Below are positions 52,864 through 61,277 of a stretch of DNA of 64,000 nucleotides, piece after piece. Both the position numbers and the translations under genes were made by a program. The notes under the pieces are model-generated. The model saw nothing but the letters and a program-made list of their open reading frames with translations. It made no database searches and was not told where the DNA came from. Origin of the DNA: an uncultured Luteitalea sp. (lineage in GTDB: Bacteria > Acidobacteriota > Vicinamibacteria > Vicinamibacterales > Vicinamibacteraceae); the NCBI GenBank assembly GCA_934541105.1, contig CAKTDA010000001.1, positions 868,001 through 932,000 on the forward strand. Direction: 5' to 3'. Each line of letters opens with the position of its first letter. Position 1 is the first letter of the stretch.

Positions 52864-54509
52864 TGCCGTGCTCCCGTCTGCTGCGTGTTCGTGGCTCCCG
52901 ACGTGCCGCCGGGTGCCGATGGACTCGTTGCCGCGCCCTGCGACGCGGATCCCTGTGCCTGTTGGGCGGCACCGCCGGCACCCGCGTCGCCGCCGGCGCC
53001 GAGCGGCAGGTCGGGCAGCAGCGCCAGGCGCGACCGCGAGACCTGCAGGTCGCGCGCGGCCTGGGCCCGCGTCGCCTCGGCGCGTTCGAGCGCGAGCCGC
53101 GCGTCGTTCAGTTCGAGCTGCGTGGACAGCCCTTCCCGATACCGCACGTCCGCGATTTCGTGTGCGCGGCGCGCTTCCTCGACGGTGCCCGACGTCGCCT
53201 CCCATTGGGCGCGCGCCGCGAGATACGAGGCATGCGCGCTGCGCGTCTCGAGTTCCGCGATCTCGCGTGCCTGCTGCAGCTGGTGACGGCTCTCCTCGAG
53301 CGTGGCTTCGGCAATCGCGCGGTTCGCCTTGCGGCGGCCGCCATCGAGGATCGGCAGCGACACCGAGGCTGCGATGGTCCAGTCGCGCTGCTTGAATGCC
53401 GGCGCCGGATCGTAGGCGTACGCGATGAACGACGACGAGACGTTGACGGCGGGCTTGAAGGCGCCCTGTGTCACGTCGACCGCAGCCTCGTTTGCCTGCA
53501 CGCCGATCTCGGTCTGGCGAACGGCGGTGCGCTCGACGAGGGCCAGGCCGGCCTCGGCCTCGGCGAGGGCTGCCGTCCAGCGCGAGGAGAGCATCCCGTT
53601 CGGCTCGGTGAAGTTGGCCTCGAGTTCGAGCGGCTGATCGGCAGGCACGTTGATCAACTGCTTGAGGCGCAGGTACGCGAGGTCGCGGTTGACGCGCGCG
53701 CGAATCACCGATGCGCGCTGGTTGTCGCGCGAGACCCGCGCCCGTAACGCCTCGAACTCGGCAATCTGGCCCACCTTGTACTGCAACTCCACCTGCTCGA
53801 GGGTCTGGCCTGCCTGCGTGAGCGTGGCCTCGCTGATCGTCACGAGCCTGTCGCTCAGCGCGGCGTCGTAGAACGCCGTCGCGACGTCGAGATCGAGTTG
53901 CGCCCGCGTCGTCGTGATGCCGAGCGAGGCGGCATCGCGGCCGGCACGCGCCTGCCGCTCGCGGGCCCGCGTCTGCCCGCCGTCGTAGACCATCTGCGAG
54001 AACTCGAGGTTCGCCGTCCAGGTGTTCATCTGGCCGAACGGCAGGTCCGCGTCCGAGTCGGAGGCGAACGGGTTGCCGGCCGGGCACTGCAGGAAGCGTT
54101 CGAGCTCCGCGAGCCGCTGCTCGATTGGCGCGCCTGCGTTGACGGTCAGTCCGGCGCAGGGCTGCACGGGCGCATCGGCGTCGAAGATGCCGGCAAACTG
54201 CGTCTGGAGCGTGCGCTGGAAGGCCACCGCGGAGTTCAACTGCGGAAACAGGGCGCTGCGCACGAGGTCGATCTGTCCGTCGGCGCGACGCACACCCGCC
54301 TCGGCAGCCGCGACGCGTTCGCTGCCTCCCTCGGCGAGCCCGAGCGCATCGTCGAGCGTCAGTCGGCGCGCGGCCGGCGCTCCCTGTGCGGCTTGAGACG
54401 AGGCCGGCGCCTGAGGCGCCTGGGCGCCGCCGACCGTGGGAAGGAGCAACAGGGCACCGGCGACGACGACCGACGCGAGCGGACGGGCGGACAAGGTGGA
54501 CTCAGGCAT
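52860..54509 (-). CDS. TolC-family outer-membrane efflux channel
   Basis: The 549-residue protein has a signal peptide (LASVVVAGALLLLPTVGGAQ) and two outer-membrane-efflux-protein repeats typical of TolC: LTLDDALGLAEGGSERVAAAEAGVRRADGQIDLVRSALFPQLNSAVAF and, later, TAALAEAEAGLALVERTAVRQ with GQIAEFEALRARVSRDNQRA and GLSTQLELNDARLALERAEATRAQAARDL (in parts). A Gly/Ala/Ser-rich tail of about 50 residues is unusual. The ATG at 54509 overlaps the tetR stop by 8 bp. Confidence 0.92.
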   Translation of the reverse strand: MPESTLSARPLASVVVAGALLLLPTVGGAQAPQAPASSQAAQGAPAARRLTLDDALGLAEGGSERVAAAEAGVRRADGQIDLVRSALFPQLNSAVAFQRTLQTQFAGIFDADAPVQPCAGLTVNAGAPIEQRLAELERFLQCPAGNPFASDSDADLPFGQMNTWTANLEFSQMVYDGGQTRARERQARAGRDAASLGITTTRAQLDLDVATAFYDAALSDRLVTISEATLTQAGQTLEQVELQYKVGQIAEFEALRARVSRDNQRASVIRARVNRDLAYLRLKQLINVPADQPLELEANFTEPNGMLSSRWTAALAEAEAGLALVERTAVRQTEIGVQANEAAVDVTQGAFKPAVNVSSSFIAYAYDPAPAFKQRDWTIAASVSLPILDGGRRKANRAIAEATLEESRHQLQQAREIAELETRSAHASYLAARAQWEATSGTVEEARRAHEIADVRYREGLSTQLELNDARLALERAEATRAQAARDLQVSRSRLALLPDLPLGAGGDAGAGGAAQQAQGSASQGAATSPSAPGGTSGATNTQQTGARQ

Positions 54510-55128
54510 GGCGGGCAATGGGATCGGAAGGGCCGTCGGCTGACGCCGGGACACCCGGCCTGACCCCGATGGCGCGCAGGAAGAACGCGACGTAGCGCTC
54601 GGGCGCTTCGTCTGCGGAGTACGGGTAGCACTGCGGATGGGCCTCCCGGCCCATTGCGTCGGCAAAGACCACGCCGCTCAGCATGCTCGAGGCCACCGGC
54701 ACGTCGATGTCTGGGTCGCAGAGGCCGGCCTGGCGCAGGCGCTCGAGGTAGGCGCCGAGCGTGCGTTCGATGGACGTGCCCATGCGATCGCCGATGCAGG
54801 CCATGTCGGGGTGCGACTGTGCGTCGGCCATCGCGGCCTTGATCAGGCGGTTGTTGCTCACGACGAACTCGTAGTGGCGCCGCGTCCAGTCCAGCAGTTC
54901 GACGGCGGGGTCGGACGGCTCGGCGGGCAGGACGGCTTCGTCCTGCAGGCGCGTGACGGCCCGGAGTACGGCCTCGAGGATCAGGCCCTCCTTGGACCCG
55001 AACTGGCGAAAGAGCGTCACCTCGTTGACACCTGCGACCTGGGCGATGCGACGGGTGGTCGCGCCGCGGAATCCGGCGTTGGCGAAGACGGTCACGGCCG
55101 CTTCGAGGAGTTGTTCGCGCACATCCAT
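54502..55128 (-). CDS. TetR-family repressor of the efflux operon
   Basis: The 208-residue protein has the TetR DNA-binding domain at its N-terminus (REQLLEAAVTVFANAGFRGATTRRIAQVAGVNEVTLFRQFGSKEGLI, in parts) and an AcrR-type ligand-binding domain. It heads the efflux operon and probably represses it until a drug or metabolite binds. ATG 55128. Inverted AAGCAA/TTGCTT copies 65-140 bases upstream are candidate operators. Confidence 0.92.
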   Translation of the reverse strand: MDVREQLLEAAVTVFANAGFRGATTRRIAQVAGVNEVTLFRQFGSKEGLILEAVLRAVTRLQDEAVLPAEPSDPAVELLDWTRRHYEFVVSNNRLIKAAMADAQSHPDMACIGDRMGTSIERTLGAYLERLRQAGLCDPDIDVPVASSMLSGVVFADAMGREAHPQCYPYSADEAPERYVAFFLRAIGVRPGVPASADGPSDPIARHA

Positions 55129-55194
55129 GGGAGAGAGTGGGGTCGGCGCCGAGCGCCGAACACCCTGTTGTACGCCCTGGGGGAGCCGAGACGC

Positions 55195-55210
55195 AAGCAA
55201 CTACTTGCTT
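55195..55210. promoter_or_regulatory. Candidate TetR operator (AAGCAA-N4-TTGCTT)
   Basis: AAGCAA CTAC TTGCTT is a perfect six-base inverted repeat with a four-base centre, 67 bases upstream of the tetR start. A related palindrome lies at 55254-55265. Whether TetR binds here is inference from position and symmetry. Confidence 0.45.
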
Positions 55211-55253
55211 TCAGGCATTTGCCCCCAGGAAATCGGCCTCGGCTTGCTCGGCT

Positions 55254-55265
55254 GCAAGCGCTTGC
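55254..55265. promoter_or_regulatory. Second candidate TetR operator
   Basis: GCAAGCGCTTGC is a perfect 12-base palindrome made of the same AAGC/GCTT elements, followed directly by another TTGC. Together with the element at 55195 it gives several copies of a CAAGC/GCTTG word in the divergent region. Confidence 0.4.
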
Positions 55266-55324
55266 TTGCGCCGAGGATTCTAATGACGCGACCCGCGACC
55301 CGAAAGTTCCCGCCCAACCACTCA

Positions 55325-55360
55325 CCGTTCGGCGTTCCCCGTTCGGCGTTCAGCGTTACC
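55325..55360. repeat. 7-bp short tandem repeat array
   Basis: CCGTTCG, GCGTTCC, CCGTTCG, GCGTTCA, GCGTTAC: five heptamers immediately before the promoter of the glycosidase-like gene. It is the reverse complement of the GAACG-type array at 9270. Confidence 0.75.
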
Positions 55361-55362
55361 TT
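55357..55362 (+). promoter_or_regulatory. -10 box for leaderless glycosidase-like gene
   Basis: TACCTT ends exactly six bases before the GTG at 55369 and overlaps the last heptamer of the repeat array. Confidence 0.5.
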
Positions 55363-55368
55363 CCTTCT

Positions 55369-56286
55369 GTGCCCGCGCCCGGCATCAACCTTCCCTGGCT
55401 CCGCTACGGCGGGGACTTCGGCGCCAACGCATGGTCGCCGTCCGGCGGACTCGCGACCCGCGATCGCGACGACCTCCACCGCGCGCTCGACGCCGCAAAG
55501 GCTTCCGGTGCCGAACTCGTGCGCTGGTTCGTGCTCTGCGACGGCCGCGCGGGGTTCACGTTCGACGCCGACGGCGCGCCCGTGGCGCTGCAGGCGGCCG
55601 TGCTCGACGACCTTGCCGCCGCACTCGAGGCGCTGCAGCAGTTCGGGCTCCGGATGGTGCCGGTGCTGTTCGACTTCACCTGGGCGGATGCGCCGCGTGA
55701 GGTCAACGGGGTCTCGCTCGGCGGGCGTGCCTGGGTGCTCCACGATCCTGTCGCGCGCCATCGACTCTGGCGCGCCATCGACGGCCTGCTCGGCGCGTTC
55801 GGCCGGCACCCGGGCATTGCGCTGTGGGACGCCTGGAACGAGCCGGACTGGCTCTGCGCGCCGTGGCGGCCGCCGGCGCGCCGGCTCTCGCGCGCGCTGC
55901 TGCGCCTGTGCCTTGCCGAACTCGTGCTGCACCTGCGCTGGCACGTCAGCCAGCCCGTCACCGTGGGACTCGCGAGTGCGCGCGGGCTGTCGTTGTGCCG
56001 CGCGCTCGAACTCGACGTGCTGCAGGTGCACTGGTACGACAGCGTCGAACGTCGCGCACCGCTCGCCTTGCGGCCGCGCGTGCCGTGGAGCGACGCCCCG
56101 CTCGTACTCGGCGAATTCCCGAGCGCAGGCAGCGCGCGCGACTGCGCGCAGATCGTGGACACGGCGCGGCGCGCGGGGTACGTCGCGGCCTGGCCGTGGT
56201 CGTTGCTGGCGCACGATGCGAGCAGCGATGGCGCGTGCGCGCTCGCCGCGATCGGCTCACGCGGCGACCACACCGCGGCGCGCTGA
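55369..56286 (+). CDS. Glycoside hydrolase-like (GH5-type) protein
   Basis: The 305-residue protein is a TIM-barrel glycosidase homologue: GINLPWLRYGGDFGANAW at the start, ELVRWFVLCDGRAG, ALWDAWNEPDW (the family acid/base NEP motif) and PLVLGEFPSAGSA (the nucleophile GEF motif). Both catalytic Glu are therefore in place. There is no signal peptide, which is unusual for a polysaccharidase and may point to an intracellular or non-classically exported role. GTG 55369 is chosen because of the -10 box. Divergent from tetR. Confidence 0.78.
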   Translation: MPAPGINLPWLRYGGDFGANAWSPSGGLATRDRDDLHRALDAAKASGAELVRWFVLCDGRAGFTFDADGAPVALQAAVLDDLAAALEALQQFGLRMVPVLFDFTWADAPREVNGVSLGGRAWVLHDPVARHRLWRAIDGLLGAFGRHPGIALWDAWNEPDWLCAPWRPPARRLSRALLRLCLAELVLHLRWHVSQPVTVGLASARGLSLCRALELDVLQVHWYDSVERRAPLALRPRVPWSDAPLVLGEFPSAGSARDCAQIVDTARRAGYVAAWPWSLLAHDASSDGACALAAIGSRGDHTAAR

Positions 56287-56310
56287 TCGCCTGCCACACT
56301 TCACTTACGT

Positions 56311-56316
56311 TATCCT
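56311..56316 (+). promoter_or_regulatory. -10 box for leaderless ATP-grasp gene
   Basis: TATCCT ends exactly six bases before the ATG at 56323; no Shine-Dalgarno is seen. Confidence 0.5.
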
Positions 56317-56322
56317 TCGCGC

Positions 56323-57342
56323 ATGCGTCGCCTGCGCGTGCTGTGCCTCATGCACGACTATCTCGTGCCTCCCGAGGACGACAGCAAGTACGACATCTCG
56401 GTCCCGTGGAAGACGGAGTTCGACGTCAAGAACACGCTGGAGGTGATGGGACACGAGGTGCGGGTGTGCGGCGTCGCCGACGATCTCTCCGTGCTCCGCA
56501 CCGCGGTGAAGGACTTCGCGCCGCACATCGTCTTCAACCTGATGGAGAACTTCACCGAGGTCGGCGTGTTCGACCAGAACATCGTCAGCTACCTCGAACT
56601 CCTCAAGGTGCCCTACACGGGATGCAACCCGCGCGGGCTCATGCTCTCGCGCGACAAGGCGCTCTCCAAGCAGCTGCTCTCCTATCACCGCGTGCCGGTG
56701 CCGGACTTCACGGTGTTCCGCGTCGGCCGGGCCGTGCAGCGTCCCAAGCGGCTGCAGTTCCCGCTGATCGTGAAGTCGCTCACGCAGGAGGCCTCGATCG
56801 GCATCTCGCAGGCATCGGTCGTCGAGAACGACGAGAAGCTGCGCGAGCGCGTCCGCTTCATCCACCACAGCGTCGGCACCGATGCCATCGTCGAGCGCTA
56901 CGTCGACGGCCGCGAACTGTATGTCGGCATCGTCGGCAACCTGGCGCTGCAGGTGTTCCCGGTCTGGGAGCTGAACCTCGGCAACCTCCCGCGCGAGAGC
57001 TGGCGCATCGCCACCGAGCGCGTCAAGTGGAGCGGCTCGTACCAGCAGAAGCACGGCATCATGAGCGGGCCGGCTCCCGGCCTGCCCGAGGGCGTGGCCG
57101 AGCGGATCCAGCGGCTGTGCCGGCGGGTCTACCGGACGCTCGATCTCAGCGGCTACGCCCGCATCGACCTGCGCCTGACCGACGACGGCCGCGTGTACGT
57201 GCTCGAGGCGAACGCAAACCCGCAGATTGCGTACGGCGAGGACTTCGCGGAGGCCGCCGAGGCCGCCGGGCTGAAGTACGAGCAGCTGCTGCAGCGCATC
57301 ATCAACTACGGCCTCGCCTGGCGCCCCGAGCGGCGCGGCTGA
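56323..57342 (+). CDS. ATP-grasp ligase, D-alanine-D-alanine ligase-like
   Basis: The 339-residue protein has the D-Ala-D-Ala ligase fold: an N-terminal PreATP domain (LMHDYLVPPEDD, VKNTLEVMGHEV), FNLMENFTEVG, ALSKQLLSYHRVPVPDF, FPLIVKSLTQEASIGIS (ATP Lys), AIVERYVDGRELYVGIVG (ATP-binding) and metal ligands in ARIDLRLTDDGRVYVLEANANPQI. It joins a carboxylate to an amine with ATP. The unusual N-terminus and the lack of cell-wall neighbours make it more likely a relative with another substrate than the cell-wall Ddl. Confidence 0.83.
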   Translation: MRRLRVLCLMHDYLVPPEDDSKYDISVPWKTEFDVKNTLEVMGHEVRVCGVADDLSVLRTAVKDFAPHIVFNLMENFTEVGVFDQNIVSYLELLKVPYTGCNPRGLMLSRDKALSKQLLSYHRVPVPDFTVFRVGRAVQRPKRLQFPLIVKSLTQEASIGISQASVVENDEKLRERVRFIHHSVGTDAIVERYVDGRELYVGIVGNLALQVFPVWELNLGNLPRESWRIATERVKWSGSYQQKHGIMSGPAPGLPEGVAERIQRLCRRVYRTLDLSGYARIDLRLTDDGRVYVLEANANPQIAYGEDFAEAAEAAGLKYEQLLQRIINYGLAWRPERRG

Positions 57343-57396
57343 CGCGCGCGGGGTGGACGGCCGCCCCCGACTTGCGACAGAGTTAGCGCGCATCAC

Positions 57397-57597
57397 ATGA
57401 GAATTCCCCGCGTCGCGCTCTGGCTCTTCGCCCTCTACCTGCTCGTGTACGTCGGCTTCGTGAGCCTCAGCGCGTTCGCGCCCGGGCTGATGGCCGCCAC
57501 GCCGGTCGCAGGGCTCCCGGTCTCGCTCGTCTACGGCCTGCTGCTCATCGCGCTGGCCTTCGTCCTGGCCGCGCTCTACGTGCGCGTCGCCCGCTGA
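57397..57597 (+). CDS. Small two-segment membrane protein before SSS symporter
   Basis: The 66-residue protein has two hydrophobic segments (VALWLFALYLLVYVGFVSL and LPVSLVYGLLLIALAFVLAALYV) and a layout like the DUF485/YjcH proteins that precede acetate symporters. Its stop is 10 bases before the symporter ATG, so the two are almost certainly cotranscribed. Confidence 0.75.
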   Translation: MRIPRVALWLFALYLLVYVGFVSLSAFAPGLMAATPVAGLPVSLVYGLLLIALAFVLAALYVRVAR

Positions 57598-57607
57598 GAC
57601 GCGTCCC

Positions 57608-59512
<1,905 letters not shown>

Positions 59513-59627
59513 ATCTTCGCGGCCCTTCGCCACGACCCTGCTACACTTTCCGGGACGCCTCCGGCGGCCCGCAGGATGTCTTTCGGGCCCGGCGGCGACT
59601 CATTCGCCTGGAAAGGACCAGTTCGTC

Positions 59628-61277
59628 TTGTCGGAAACCCGCCTCAAGATTGCCCTCTTCATCGACTTCGACAACATAGAGATCGGCGTGAAGACGACCC
59701 TCGGGGGTCACTTCGACGTCGGCGCCGTGCTCGAAGCCATGAAGGAACGCGGCGAGGTGGTCACCAAGATCGCGTACGGGGATTGGACCCGCGCCGGTGA
59801 CTACAGCCGTTCACTCACCCAACACGCCATCCAGATGGTGCAGCGCAACTTGACGCCAGGCGGCGACAAGAACGGCGCCGACATCAACCTCGCGCTCGAC
59901 GCGCTCGAGATGGCCTTCACCCACAGTCACATCAACGCCTTCGTGATCGTCGGCGGCGACAGCGACTTCATGGCGCTCGTCGAGAAGCTCAAGCTCTACG
60001 ACCGACAGGTCTTCGTCGTCGGCGGCCGCGCGTTCACGAGCGTCATCCTCCAGAAGAACTGCACGGAGTTCATCGCGTACGAGAACCTGGTCGGCCGGCG
60101 TGGCAGCAGCAGCCGCGGCGGCGCGAGCAAGGACGTCAAGGACGCCATGCCGCTCGTGAAGCGCGCCCTGAAGGTGCTCGCCGATCGCGAGGTGACCCCG
60201 CAGCTCGGCGTCCTCAAGAGCACGCTGCTCCAGCTCGACTCGACGTTCTCCGAACGCGAGTACGGCGTCAGCACCTTCCGCGACTTCGTGCAGAAGCTCG
60301 AACGTGCGCAGCAGGTCACCCTGCGCGGCGACGATCGCAGCCTGCTCGTGGAACTCAGGGAGAGCGCCTCGGACGCCATCGCGCACGAGCCGGCCGCACC
60401 GGCACCGGCACCGCCCGCGGCCGCACCGACACCGGCGCCCACGACGCCTGCATCGCCGCAGGCACCGCGTGCAACCGTGCCCACCGGCGAGCCGATTGCC
60501 GACGCACGGCCGGCCGACCCCGCAACCGCGGGCCAACTGGCTGAGGGCTATGCAATCATCCGCGACATCTTCATGCGTCCCGGGGTGGTGTCGCGCTGGC
60601 CGCTCTACGTCCGGCAGGCAAAGCAGGTCATTCGCGCAACCATCGAATCCTTCGACGAACGGCGATACGGCTTCAACGGCATCGTGGACGCGCTGCGCTA
60701 CGGACAGCGTGAAGGCCTGTTCCGTCTCGATCGCGATCGCCAGGGCGTCATCCGGATCTACCCGGGCACACTGATCGAGGTCCCGGGCGAGACGCCGCTC
60801 GCACCGGTTGCCGATTCGCACGACGTCGCAGCGACAGATGCGGCGGGCATCGACGGCGAGGACCACGGCGAGCCGGCGGCACAGGCGGCCGCAGCGGTCG
60901 AACCGCAGGCTGAGGACGGCGTCGCCGCGGATCCTGACGCCGAGGCCCCGGTACGCAAGGCCGGCACCAGGCGCCGCGGGCGCGGCCGGGGTCGCGGGCG
61001 CGACGATGGCGCCAACGCCGGCGTGGAGTCACCCGCAGGCGAGACAGTCTCGAAGGATGCGACGACCGACGAGGCGCAGTCCGGCACGTTGTTCGAGGAT
61101 GCGCAACCCGCCAGCGCCGCAGCGGACGAGGCCGAGCCTGACGCCGCCGCGGTCGCTGCCGACGTCGAGGCCGACGTCGCGCCCGCGGCACGCAAGACGA
61201 CGCGCAAGCGTGCGGCCACGCCGCGCAAGCGCGCTGCGACTGCCGTCAAGAAGACGGCAAGGAAGACGTCCCGCTAG
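59628..61277 (+). CDS. NYN-domain putative RNase with two LOTUS (OST-HTH) domains
   Basis: The 549-residue protein starts with a PIN-like NYN nuclease domain (metal Asp residues in ALFIDFDNIEIG, KNGADINLALDALE and VGGDSDFMALV). Two OST-HTH/LOTUS modules follow (about 170-240, LVKRALKVLADREVTPQLGVLKSTLLQLDSTF; about 300-380, TAGQLAEGYAIIRDIFMRPG). Then come an acidic Ala-rich stretch, an Arg-Gly run (RRRGRGRGRGRDDG) and a Lys/Arg/Thr tail resembling histone H1. It should bind and perhaps cleave RNA. TTG start at 59628 with GAAAGGA ten bases upstream. Confidence 0.88.
   Translation: MSETRLKIALFIDFDNIEIGVKTTLGGHFDVGAVLEAMKERGEVVTKIAYGDWTRAGDYSRSLTQHAIQMVQRNLTPGGDKNGADINLALDALEMAFTHSHINAFVIVGGDSDFMALVEKLKLYDRQVFVVGGRAFTSVILQKNCTEFIAYENLVGRRGSSSRGGASKDVKDAMPLVKRALKVLADREVTPQLGVLKSTLLQLDSTFSEREYGVSTFRDFVQKLERAQQVTLRGDDRSLLVELRESASDAIAHEPAAPAPAPPAAAPTPAPTTPASPQAPRATVPTGEPIADARPADPATAGQLAEGYAIIRDIFMRPGVVSRWPLYVRQAKQVIRATIESFDERRYGFNGIVDALRYGQREGLFRLDRDRQGVIRIYPGTLIEVPGETPLAPVADSHDVAATDAAGIDGEDHGEPAAQAAAAVEPQAEDGVAADPDAEAPVRKAGTRRRGRGRGRGRDDGANAGVESPAGETVSKDATTDEAQSGTLFEDAQPASAAADEAEPDAAAVAADVEADVAPAARKTTRKRAATPRKRAATAVKKTARKTSR

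Noticed and set aside
51667..54087. 806-residue fused frame upstream of the RND adaptor
   Set aside because: The frame is open by chance through the tolC gene; the adaptor starts at 52863 with a lipoprotein signal.
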